DNA of 7,008 nucleotides from assembly GCA_025996715.1 (NCBI GenBank), contig BNTQ01000118.1, forward strand, positions 1 through 7,008, read 5' to 3'. The stretch comes from Bacteroidia bacterium (GTDB lineage: Bacteria > Bacteroidota > Bacteroidia > Bacteroidales > UBA932). Numbering within the stretch: the first letter of the stretch is position 1; each line of letters begins with the position of its first letter. This document shows positions 1 to 5,575 of the stretch, in pieces. The position numbers were made by a program, and so were the translations under genes. The notes under the pieces are model-generated. The model searched no databases. It had not been told where the DNA came from and saw nothing but the letters and a program-made list of their open reading frames with translations.

Positions 1-127
1 GGCATTGTACCTTTGTATTGGTACAGTACTTTTCCTGCATAAACTACTCCATCAGGTTGATTGTTGTACCACGTCGTACCGTAAAAAGCAGAACTTCCAA
101 TGCTTGTAACGCTGTTAGGAATGGTAA
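1..127. repeat. 127-bp perfect direct repeat, copy A (cut by window edge)
   Basis: This is the second coding copy, downstream in the minus-strand gene, of the segment at 211-337. It begins exactly at the window edge, so the true repeat may be longer and there may be more copies to the left. Beyond base 127 the similarity continues only partly through the shared LRR consensus. Confidence 0.9.
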
Positions 128-791
128 CAGAGGTAAGACCTTCGCAAACGTAAAAAGCAGCAGATGCTATTCCTAATGTTCCTTCTTCTATGGTAATAGA
201 TGTATTGGCAGGCATTGTACCTTTGTATTGGTACAGTACTTTTCCTGCATAAACTACTCCATCAGGTTGATTGTTGTACCACGTCGTACCGTAAAAAGCA
301 GAACTTCCAATGCTTGTAACGCTGTTAGGAATGGTAATAGAGATAAGGCTGCTGCAACCTGAAAAAGCACTCTCTCCAATGCTTGTAACGCTGTTACCAA
401 TGCTAACAGAGGTAAGATCGCTGCAACCGTAAAAAGCTTGCTGCTCAATGCTTGTAACGCTGTTACTAATAGTAACAGAGGTAAGACCGCTGCAACCGCG
501 AAAAGCCCAGTATCCAATGCTTGTAACACCATTGTCAATAACCACCGTCTTAATAGCGGTGCTGTAAGAATACCAAGGTGCATCATTAGGGTAGAGGAAA
601 TAATTTGCCATTGCTCCTGTGCCTGCAATGGTAAGGGTGCTGTCGACGGTGTTTAGGGTAGCAGTTACGGAATTAGTTGGGGTACAATGACCGGGCCATT
701 CACCACAATATCCACAATCCCACGTGTGTATTTCAGCAAAAGCAGTAGTAGAAAGGGCTGCGAATACTATGAGAGTAAAAATTCGTTTCAT
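1..791 (-). CDS. Secreted BspA-type leucine-rich-repeat protein (3' end outside window)
   Basis: The reading frame opens with ATG at 791 and stays open for 263 codons to the left edge, so the C terminus is missing. Residues 1-19 form a signal peptide (MKRIF, a hydrophobic stretch, then TAFA), with likely cleavage before E20. Residues about 38-88 resemble the N-terminal strand region of BspA-family proteins (STLTIAGTGAM, APWYSYSTAIKTVVI). From residue 89 come 23-residue repeats of the LRR_5/TpLRR type with consensus VTSIG..AF.GC..LTSVTI.NS: three regular copies, then a copy with a 47-residue insert (TTWYNNQPDG...), then a second start of that longer unit. Members of this family are surface or secreted proteins, often tied to adhesion or binding; no specific ligand can be inferred. 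The gene starts 42 bp after the glycosylase stop, on the same strand, so read-through is possible. No clear TAnnTTTG box was found in those 42 bp. The anchoring or secretion domain, if any, lies outside the window. Confidence 0.9.
   Translation of the reverse strand, partial: MKRIFTLIVFAALSTTAFAEIHTWDCGYCGEWPGHCTPTNSVTATLNTVDSTLTIAGTGAMANYFLYPNDAPWYSYSTAIKTVVIDNGVTSIGYWAFRGCSGLTSVTISNSVTSIEQQAFYGCSDLTSVSIGNSVTSIGESAFSGCSSLISITIPNSVTSIGSSAFYGTTWYNNQPDGVVYAGKVLYQYKGTMPANTSITIEEGTLGIASAAFYVCEGLTSVTIPNSVTSIGSSAFYGTTWYNNQPDGVVYAGKVLYQYKGTM
211..337. repeat. 127-bp perfect direct repeat, copy B (partner at 1-127)
   Basis: Positions 211-337 are identical base for base to 1-127, and the first mismatch is at 338 versus 128. 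The offset is 210 bp, exactly 70 codons, so the frame is kept. Each copy encodes an LRR start (VTSIGSSAFYG) plus the aromatic insert beginning TTWYNNQPDG and ending at KGTM. Perfect identity including silent positions suggests a recent duplication or gene conversion. The next lower-grade repeats (69-bp LRR units at about 338-530) are clearly diverged. Confidence 0.95.
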
Positions 792-833
792 AAGATTTTG
801 ATTATTTAATGAATTAAAAATACATAAGTGATG

Positions 834-1646
834 CTAAACTCCTACTTTTTTGCAAATTTTATTTAAAGAGCAATTTTTACAGCGAGGTGTTTTGTCAGAA
901 CAATAACATCTTCCTGTATCAAAGCAAGGTCTATCAAAAATGCCGGGATATTGAGAATACATCTGCCGAGCCTTGCCTATAATATCCTTCTTTAAAATTC
1001 CTTCATTGCTATTGCACTTAACAAACCCCAGTCTTTTCATTACACGCATAACGTGTCTATCTACCGAAATATCTATAGCCTCTTTGTCAGCCAGTTTTAC
1101 TTTGAAACTTCGCACTAAGATATTAACTGCCATTGTGGATATTTTTTGTCCTATCCCGTTAAATTCACGAAACCGCTCTACGACATCACAACTGGATGGT
1201 TTGTCAGACCATATTTTAGACGCATCGAAATGGTACTTACATTTGATTAATTGCACTGCATCATAAAAACGTTGCGCTGCTTTTTTAATGTATCTGATGC
1301 GCAATTTTAAACTTTTGTCTTCAAATAAAGAAACATATTTTGATAATGGCACTTTTTCCAACTCGTTGATAGAACAGTTTTTGATGATTTTTTCTGCCAA
1401 TAGAGCATTAAATATTTTGTAAGGTGCCATCCATGCATATTCTGCTTTAATCATAGCATCCATCACGCACCCTAAAACAAAAGCATGAGGTATATCTGTG
1501 ATGTTATTTATCAACGCATTAGCATTTTGTTTGTCTTTTTCATTCTCCTGCGGTGTATCAAGACAAAAATTGTGAGGTTGTTTCTCATTTTTTAACATGT
1601 GTAGAGCAATGGTTAAAAATTCTTTTTCTCTTTCTTGTTGTGTCAT
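834..1646 (-). CDS. Endonuclease III-like HhH-GPD DNA glycosylase with [4Fe-4S] motif
   Basis: This 270-aa protein starts at ATG 1646. The helix-hairpin-helix is visible as FNGIGQK (residues 162-168); its K168 matches the catalytic lysine of endonuclease III (K120 in E. coli Nth). D196 in SVDRHVMRV matches the catalytic Asp138 (VDTHIFRV). The C terminus has C249-x6-C256-x2-C259-x5-C265, exactly the Nth/MutY iron-sulfur loop spacing. By family it should excise damaged bases and nick the DNA at the abasic site in the cytoplasm. Two oddities: it is longer than Nth (about 211 aa) because of an extended N-terminal region, and the K-to-D distance is 28 residues rather than 18, implying an insert of about 10 residues (FKVKLADKEA region). 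It is therefore probably a divergent branch rather than the housekeeping Nth, and its substrate is unknown. It lies 108 bp downstream of the HTH gene on the same strand. No convincing promoter was found; GACTTTTG near 1684-1691 is only a weak -7 candidate. Confidence 0.85.
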   Translation of the reverse strand: MTQQEREKEFLTIALHMLKNEKQPHNFCLDTPQENEKDKQNANALINNITDIPHAFVLGCVMDAMIKAEYAWMAPYKIFNALLAEKIIKNCSINELEKVPLSKYVSLFEDKSLKLRIRYIKKAAQRFYDAVQLIKCKYHFDASKIWSDKPSSCDVVERFREFNGIGQKISTMAVNILVRSFKVKLADKEAIDISVDRHVMRVMKRLGFVKCNSNEGILKKDIIGKARQMYSQYPGIFDRPCFDTGRCYCSDKTPRCKNCSLNKICKKVGV

Positions 1647-1717
1647 AACATTTCAATTTAATGGTTACAAAAAAACACTGCAAAAGTCCGCATTATTTTT
1701 CATTCCACCACTATATT

Positions 1718-1740
1718 TTTGTAGCGGATTTTTCTACAAA
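1718..1740. repeat. Inverted repeat TTTGTAG-N9-CTACAAA upstream of the glycosylase gene
   Basis: A perfect 7-bp inverted repeat (1718-1724 and 1734-1740) with a 9-bp spacer lies between the HTH gene and the glycosylase gene, about 70-95 bp before the latter's start. The stem is AT-rich and has no T-tract after it on the minus strand, so it is a poor terminator. It could be an operator, possibly for the adjacent XRE-type protein, but this is inference only. A TAnnTTTG-like box (TATTTTTG, 1714-1721) overlaps its left arm on the plus strand, where no gene follows. Confidence 0.35.
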
Positions 1741-1754
1741 GCGTGAATTGTTTG

Positions 1755-2054
1755 CTACAACGAGTAGATAACTTGAACTGCCGAGTTGGACACAATTTGC
1801 TGCATTGTGGGTGCGTCGGTTTCGATGAGCAAGATGTGTTTTTGGGTAGGAGAGTACAAGTGGGCATAAAAATCGTAGTGCAGCACCTGCGAAATTCTTA
1901 TGAGTTGCATCATATCTATGCTTTTGCGCTTAAAAATATCGTAGATATTGGAACGGTCGCAATGAACTTCCTTTGCCATTTGGGCAACGGTGCAACCCTG
2001 CTCTGCCATTTTTTGCTGAATGGCTCTACCAATATGTATGTCTTCTATATCCAT
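1755..2054 (-). CDS. XRE-type helix-turn-helix regulator
   Basis: The preferred start is ATG at 2054 (99 aa, beginning MDIEDIHIG); two codons upstream there is a TTG that would give 101 aa but is less likely. Residues about 6-62 form a lambda-repressor/Cro-type HTH: IGRAIQQKMAEQGCTVAQMA is helix 1 to helix 2, and HCDRSNIYDIFKRKSI holds the recognition helix. The C-terminal 40 residues (HYDFYAHLY and beyond) are hydrophobic and may mediate dimerisation. Small proteins of this build are common in Bacteroidales. It should bind DNA as a dimer; its target is not known. It is divergent from mgsA and lies upstream of, and parallel to, the glycosylase gene, so autoregulation or control of either neighbour is plausible. 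An overlapping plus-strand reading frame (1743-2114) is judged a shadow. Confidence 0.85.
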   Translation of the reverse strand: MDIEDIHIGRAIQQKMAEQGCTVAQMAKEVHCDRSNIYDIFKRKSIDMMQLIRISQVLHYDFYAHLYSPTQKHILLIETDAPTMQQIVSNSAVQVIYSL

Positions 2055-2070
2055 TTTCAAAATATGTTTT

Positions 2071-2085
2071 ATCCCACGCAGGGAT
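2071..2085. promoter_or_regulatory. Candidate operator: ATCCC-N5-GGGAT upstream of the HTH gene
   Basis: A perfect 5-bp palindrome with a 5-bp spacer sits 17-31 bp before the HTH start codon. It is a reasonable size and place for an autoregulatory site of an XRE-type dimer. A TAnnTTTG-type -7 candidate on the minus strand (TATTTTTG, 2142 down to 2135) lies further upstream but lacks a matching -33 box. Short palindromes like this also occur by chance. Confidence 0.25.
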
Positions 2086-2182
2086 TGTGTAAATTATATT
2101 GTCATAGTGTGTAAAAATTTAGAGTTTGTGGGTACAAAAATAGAAAAATAAAAGAATGACGAGTGTTTCGGCAAAAATTTTG

Positions 2183-2190
2183 TACCTTCG
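2183..2190 (+). promoter_or_regulatory. Candidate promoter -7 box for mgsA
   Basis: TACCTTCG matches the Bacteroidota -7 consensus TAnnTTTG at 7 of 8 positions and lies 33 bp before the mgsA ATG, giving an expected leader of about 25 nt. A clear -33 TTG was not found at the usual spacing. A short palindrome CAAAA-A-TTTTG (2172-2182) directly abuts the box and could affect its use. Confidence 0.45.
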
Positions 2191-2223
2191 TTTGTATTAT
2201 TCACTATAATTGGAACAAAAATT

Positions 2224-2670
2224 ATGCAAAAAAAATTGACCATTGCCTTAGTGGCACACGACCATCGCAAAGTGGATATGGTAGAGTGGGCACTCTTTAA
2301 CGCGCAAACGCTTTCTGCCCACAAGTTAGTGTGCACCGGCACCACCGGCGGCCTCATCCAAGCCGCCCTTAGCAATGCCGGTGTCAAATCGGAGATAGTG
2401 TGTATGCACTCGGGACCTATGGGCGGCGATGCCGAAATTGCTGCTATGGTGGTGCGCCACGAAATCCACTTAGCCGTTTTTCTCATCGACGACCTCTATC
2501 CGCAGCCCCACGAAGCCGACATCCAAATGCTGCTGCGGCAATGCAGGGTGCACAACGTGCCCATTGCCTGCAACCGCTACAGTGCCGACCTGATGATTAC
2601 CAGCACGCTCTGGGACGATGAACACTACATTCCGTCCACACCACAATACGTTGAATTTGTGCGAAAATGA
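2224..2670 (+). CDS. mgsA: Methylglyoxal synthase
   Basis: This 148-aa protein is close to the family's usual length of about 150. The enzyme converts dihydroxyacetone phosphate to methylglyoxal and phosphate in the cytoplasm, a bypass of lower glycolysis used when phosphate is limiting or sugar phosphates build up. Signature blocks are in order: ALVAHDHRK (residues 8-16, H12 matching E. coli H19), the phosphate-binding TGTTG (38-42), SGPMGGD (63-69, D69 matching catalytic D71), and IDDLYPQPHEAD (88-99, with H96 and D99 matching H98 and D101). All key residues are present, so the enzyme should be active. No strong ribosome binding site precedes the ATG. The gene's TGA overlaps the ATG of the next gene (ATGA), so the two are almost certainly co-transcribed and probably translationally coupled. 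Confidence 0.97.
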   Translation: MQKKLTIALVAHDHRKVDMVEWALFNAQTLSAHKLVCTGTTGGLIQAALSNAGVKSEIVCMHSGPMGGDAEIAAMVVRHEIHLAVFLIDDLYPQPHEADIQMLLRQCRVHNVPIACNRYSADLMITSTLWDDEHYIPSTPQYVEFVRK

Positions 2671-3221
2671 GACCCACAGGGCATTCAGCGGCGCTGCGCA
2701 AAGAGCAATTGTGGCAACAAATTGCCCAATTGAGCAGCGACAAAACGACAATCAATTTGTTAATTGACACCAGTTTGAGCGCCAACTCGCAGGAGGCATT
2801 TCACGCAGCGTGGATGCTCGAATCGTTGGCATTTGCAAACCCATTGCTCTTTGCCGAATGTTTTGAAAACTTTTTGTTGCGCTTTGTGCAAATCACCAAC
2901 GGCAGTGCCAAGCGGCATTTTGGAAAAATACTACTGCATTTTTTGACCCTATCGCAACGCGACCCCGCTATTGCCAGCCGCCTGTGGCAGTGCAATTTGG
3001 AGCCTGCGGCAATGACCTGCTTAGATTGGATGAACCCCTGCGAGCGTGTAGCCGTGCGGATTTACGCCATGGATTGTCTTTTTTGGGTAGGGCAACGCTA
3101 CCCTTGGGCAATGAGCGAATTGGCAGGCAGTATGGAATTGCTGCAACGCAATGCCCTGCCCTCTATGCAAGTGCGGCTCAAAAGGTTGCCAAAAAAGTGG
3201 AAACTTTTGAACAATGATTAG
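2667..3221 (+). CDS. HEAT-like helical protein of unknown function
   Basis: This 184-aa protein starts at the ATG that overlaps the mgsA stop by 4 bp. It has no signal peptide or membrane segment. The sequence is rich in amphipathic helices with HEAT/ARM-like spacing: SQEAFHAAWMLESLAFANP (41-59), LLFAECFENFLLRF, AKRHFGKILLHFL (81-93), ERVAVRIYAMDCLFWVGQ (126-143) and WAMSELAGSMELL (147-159), ending in a basic tail (RLKRLPKKWK). Proteins of this kind in Bacteroidota are, to my recollection, sometimes labelled adenylosuccinate lyase in databases, but nothing of that enzyme's signature is visible here and I do not support that name. It may be a scaffold or a binding partner; coupling to mgsA suggests a shared regulon, though it does not prove a shared function. 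Its stop overlaps the stop of the convergent SPOR gene. Confidence 0.85.
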   Translation: MRPTGHSAALRKEQLWQQIAQLSSDKTTINLLIDTSLSANSQEAFHAAWMLESLAFANPLLFAECFENFLLRFVQITNGSAKRHFGKILLHFLTLSQRDPAIASRLWQCNLEPAAMTCLDWMNPCERVAVRIYAMDCLFWVGQRYPWAMSELAGSMELLQRNALPSMQVRLKRLPKKWKLLNND

Positions 3222-3661
3222 AGACCATCCTCACTGTCGCCTGCTGCATTTTGAGTGCTCGTGTAGAGTTGCGGAAAATTGATATTTTCTTGAATAATAA
3301 ACGACTTGGGGAACAGTGATTTGATTTCGTTCAAAAAATACAATGCTTCGTCTTTGGTTCTAAAATCGCCCACAGCCACCTTAAAATAAGGATTGTCGTA
3401 ACTGCGATAGGCTCTCACGGTGGGGTAAATGCCTTGAAATTTTGTGAGCACCTCCTCCGACTTTTGGCGCGAAGAGGCTTCGTTGTTGCGATAGATGCGA
3501 ATGCGGTAGCCCGCTATGGCGGGGTTGCTTGCATTGTGGTGAATGTGCGCGTTGAGCAAGTTCTCAATCTCGGGCGATTGCAACACCTGCACTTGTCCCG
3601 CATTTTGCGCCGTGCCGCTCATTGCCCACAGCGTCGTCAATAATAAGCCTATTTTTTTCAT
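3218..3661 (-). CDS. Secreted SPOR-domain protein
   Basis: This 147-aa protein starts at ATG 3661. Residues 1-19 (MKKIGLLLTTLWAMSGTAQ) look like a Sec signal peptide, so the mature protein is periplasmic or surface-exposed. Residues about 50-124 fit a SPOR domain: an opening strand GYRIRIYRN, a helix around SRQKSEEVLTKF, a second strand VRAYRSY, then YFKVAVGDFRTKDEAL and a final helix and strand ending in KSFII. SPOR domains bind peptidoglycan glycan strands lacking stem peptides, usually at division sites, so a role at the cell wall is likely. It is a stand-alone domain with a short linker of about 30 residues and an acidic tail (GDSEDGL). The gene converges with the HEAT-like gene; their stop codons overlap (TTAG). 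Confidence 0.88.
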   Translation of the reverse strand: MKKIGLLLTTLWAMSGTAQNAGQVQVLQSPEIENLLNAHIHHNASNPAIAGYRIRIYRNNEASSRQKSEEVLTKFQGIYPTVRAYRSYDNPYFKVAVGDFRTKDEALYFLNEIKSLFPKSFIIQENINFPQLYTSTQNAAGDSEDGL

Positions 3662-3682
3662 TGTTTTTAATTAGAATCGGTA

Positions 3683-3690
3683 CAAAGATA
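3683..3690 (-). promoter_or_regulatory. Candidate promoter -7 box for the SPOR gene
   Basis: On the minus strand TATCTTTG is a perfect match to TAnnTTTG, 22-29 bp before the ATG at 3661, implying a short leader of about 15 nt. The region upstream is A/T-rich and I could not find a clear -33 TTG at 19-21 bp. Confidence 0.55.
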
Positions 3691-3750
3691 AACATTTTTT
3701 AATTTTTCTATTCTTTTGACCGGCAATTCAATAGAAAAACATTTGGCAAG

Positions 3751-3925
3751 CCCTGTTATTGCGCGCGGACAGCAACCGTTTTTCAAGGCATTGTTTTTGT
3801 GCCGCGCGCCATTATGCGAAGGTTGCGTTTTCCGCAGGCTGCGCTGCGCTTGCCTACGGTTATGCAAATTCAACCCTACGGGTTGCGTATTTAATTTTGA
3901 GCGTAGCGAAAAATCTGTTACGCCG
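3751..3925. repeat. GC-rich hairpin-rich intergenic block, probable dispersed repeat
   Basis: This part of the gene-free stretch 3662-3979 is much more GC-rich than its A/T-rich edges. It contains several inverted repeats: GCGCGCGG (3761-3768) with CCGCGCGC (3802-3809); GCAACC (3772-3777) with GGTTGC (3821-3826), which interleaves with the first pair; an imperfect CCGCAGGC/GCCTACGG pair (3832-3839, 3852-3859); and a perfect CAACCC-TAC-GGGTTG hairpin (3871-3885). Near the right end is GAGCGTAGCGAAAAATCT (3899-3916); one frame there reads LSVAKNL, resembling the LSEAKNL-type translations of dispersed noncoding repeats I recall from many genomes. The reading frames crossing it (plus and minus) lack protein-like composition. 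It may be a mobile or structural repeat, or encode a small RNA. Confidence 0.45.
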
Positions 3926-3949
3926 GTGCGTTTTTTCAATTTATTTTTA

Positions 3950-3957
3950 TACCTTTG
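3950..3957 (+). promoter_or_regulatory. Candidate promoter -7 box for the propeller lipoprotein operon
   Basis: TACCTTTG is a perfect TAnnTTTG match, 23-30 bp before the ATG at 3980, in an A/T-rich setting (ATTTTTATACCTTTG). The -33 region at the right spacing is only a weak match (GGTGCG). This is the only good promoter candidate found ahead of the three plus-strand genes ending at 6356. Confidence 0.6.
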
Positions 3958-3979
3958 CAGCGTTCTAAATTATTTTAAA

Positions 3980-5296
3980 ATGAAAAAAACTTCAATGATT
4001 ACTAAAACAAGCCAATTATCATTGGCTATTGGCACACTTTTTTTGTGTGCGTGTGCTGAGCCTTCACTGCAAGGACAAGGTGGTTGGCGCGGTCTTGAGC
4101 GAGATGGCGTCTATAAGTCGGAAATAGGTCTGCTCAAAGCGTGGGCGGCAGAAGGACCCCAACTGCTGTGGGCGGTTGAGGATGTAGGCAAGGGATGGTC
4201 AAGTCCCACGATTGCCGGTGGAAAAGTGTTTGTTACAGGCTCCAACGAAGACGGCGATAAAGAGGTCTTTTCGGCTTACACCTTAGCAGGAAAGAGTTTG
4301 TACCACGTAGAATATGGTCTTGCGTGGACAGGTTCATTCCCCTCAACGCGCACCACGCCTACCATTGTGGATGGAAAGGCGTACGTTATTAGCGGCATGG
4401 GAGAGGTGGTATGTATCAATACTGCCGATGGAAAAATTGTGTGGAAAGTGGATGGGGGAAAAGAGTTTGAGCGAAAAATTGGAATGTGGGGCACCTCAGA
4501 GGCGGCACTCGTGTTTGACAATAAAGTGATTTACTCTCCGGGTGGAAGCAAAACCACTGTGGTGGCTTTGGACGCTGCCACCGGTGCAACCATTTGGCAA
4601 TCGAAGCCGCTTGATGCCTTTGGTTCTTATGTGTCGCCGCTGTTGATTAACCATAATGGGAAACAGCAGATTGTGGGCATCACAGGCGACAATCATTTGT
4701 TGGGCATCCATCCTGCAAACGGTACTATCGAATGGGTGTTTGACGATTGGGCGGTGGAGCGAAAACAGGATAAAGAGGGTAGAGTGAGAGAGAGCATCAA
4801 TTGCAATACGCCGCTTTTCAAAGATGGTCGGATATTTGTTGGCAACGGCTATGATGCAGGCTCCTTTATGGTGGAACTAAACGAGGATGCAACGGGGGTA
4901 AAACTGCTTTGGCGCAACAAAGAATTTGATACCCATATTGGTGGTTTTGTTGTGGTAGATGGCGTTATTTACGGCTCCAACTGGATAGGTAACGGCTATG
5001 GCAAATGGCTCGCTGTGGATTGGAACACCGGTGTGGCAAACTACGAAACTGCTTGGGGCGAAGATAATAGCAAAATAAAAGGTTCTATCATTGCTGCCGA
5101 TGGAATGTTGTATATCTACGAAGAAAAAAGCGGCACAGTAGCCTTAGCCAATCCCAATCCTACAAAATTTGATGTCGTAAGCGAATTTCGTATCACCAAA
5201 GGCTCAGACCAGCACTGGGCGCATCTTGTGATTGATAATGGAGTGTTGTATGTGAGACACGGAGAGGCTTTGCTTGCCTTTAAAATCAAGAATTGA
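3980..5296 (+). CDS. PQQ-type beta-propeller repeat lipoprotein
   Basis: This 438-aa protein starts at ATG 3980. The frame is open upstream to 3716, but that extension crosses the intergenic repeat and the promoter, and only 3980 gives a proper export signal. The signal ends in a lipobox-like L22-C-A-C25, so C25 is probably lipidated and the protein is anchored in a membrane. The rest shows repeated blade motifs of the quinoprotein/PQQ_2 propeller fold: SSPTIAGGKVFVTG (74-87), TTPTIVDGKAYVIS with VVCINTADGKIVW (143-155), VVALDAATGATIW (194-206), LLGIHPANGTIEW (240-252), FVGNGYDAGSFMVEL, KWLAVDWNTG, and VIDNGVLYVRHGEALLAF. The family includes PQQ dehydrogenases, BamB-like scaffolds and non-catalytic propellers; I see no clear catalytic set, so enzyme activity is not claimed. 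It is the first gene of an apparent unit with the toxin-antitoxin pair, only 6 bp downstream. Confidence 0.88.
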   Translation: MKKTSMITKTSQLSLAIGTLFLCACAEPSLQGQGGWRGLERDGVYKSEIGLLKAWAAEGPQLLWAVEDVGKGWSSPTIAGGKVFVTGSNEDGDKEVFSAYTLAGKSLYHVEYGLAWTGSFPSTRTTPTIVDGKAYVISGMGEVVCINTADGKIVWKVDGGKEFERKIGMWGTSEAALVFDNKVIYSPGGSKTTVVALDAATGATIWQSKPLDAFGSYVSPLLINHNGKQQIVGITGDNHLLGIHPANGTIEWVFDDWAVERKQDKEGRVRESINCNTPLFKDGRIFVGNGYDAGSFMVELNEDATGVKLLWRNKEFDTHIGGFVVVDGVIYGSNWIGNGYGKWLAVDWNTGVANYETAWGEDNSKIKGSIIAADGMLYIYEEKSGTVALANPNPTKFDVVSEFRITKGSDQHWAHLVIDNGVLYVRHGEALLAFKIKN

Positions 5297-5302
5297 CCTT
5301 GT

Positions 5303-5575
5303 ATGAAAACTATCAGCATAGACACCGCTATAGAAGTGTTGGCTTATCTTTTGGCAAAAAAGATAATTCGCAAAAATTCACTTCCTGACTGTCCCGAAAA
5401 AGAGGCATTAAGCAACGAAGTTGCTATGTTGCAGAAAGAGCGTAACATCATCTATGGACGTGGAACAGAGGCAGATTTTGATGCTGTAATGCAAAAAGTA
5501 GTAACCATTTACGCACCCATTGTAAAAGATGCAGTTATCAACAGAGCAAGTATTGGAAATTTACTTGCAGCATAA
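5303..5575 (+). CDS. Putative antitoxin of a zeta-type toxin-antitoxin pair (unrecognised family)
   Basis: This 90-aa protein starts at ATG 5303, 6 bp after the lipoprotein stop, and overlaps the toxin gene by 47 bp. Its composition predicts three helices: about 5-24 (IDTAIEVLAYLLAKKII), 32-51 (EKEALSNEVAMLQKERNIIY) and 56-78 (ADFDAVMQKVVTIYAPIV), separated by short turns. The length and all-helical build resemble epsilon, the roughly 90-aa three-helix antitoxin of zeta, but no residue-level similarity to epsilon is apparent to me. It has no HTH, signal peptide or membrane segment, so, unlike PezA, it probably does not regulate its own operon by DNA binding. The role is inferred from order (antitoxin before toxin), overlap and size. 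A general small helical partner of unknown function remains possible. Confidence 0.7.
   Translation: MKTISIDTAIEVLAYLLAKKIIRKNSLPDCPEKEALSNEVAMLQKERNIIYGRGTEADFDAVMQKVVTIYAPIVKDAVINRASIGNLLAA

Noticed and set aside
338..545. Regularly spaced similar segments resembling a CRISPR array
   Set aside because: The units are 69 bp, in frame, diverged, and encode a recognisable 23-residue LRR motif with no unique spacers.
254..628. Minus-strand 124-residue frame with LLVTALQAL-like repeats, looking like a repetitive membrane protein
   Set aside because: It lies wholly inside the LRR gene in another frame of the same strand. Its periodicity is that of the 69-bp LRR units, and it has no independent start context.
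1718..1740. Terminator after the HTH gene
   Set aside because: The stem is short and AT-rich and is not followed by a T-tract in the minus direction, so it is listed only as an inverted repeat.
1743..2114. Plus-strand frame of 123 codons
   Set aside because: It covers the HTH gene on the opposite strand. The minus-strand product has a clear XRE-type fold, while this frame is a Cys/His-rich, low-quality sequence with no family match that I recognise.
2094..2486. Minus-strand frame of 130 codons across the mgsA start
   Set aside because: mgsA on the plus strand has all family motifs; this frame runs across its promoter and has no protein-like features.
3667..3939. Minus-strand 90-residue frame in the intergenic region
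   Set aside because: It is basic and low in structure, overlaps the SPOR promoter box and the repeat block, and is typical of translated noncoding repeats.
3716..3979. N-terminal extension of the propeller lipoprotein
   Set aside because: The 88 extra residues are a translation of the GC-rich intergenic block and the promoter box. Starting at 3980 gives a proper lipoprotein signal.
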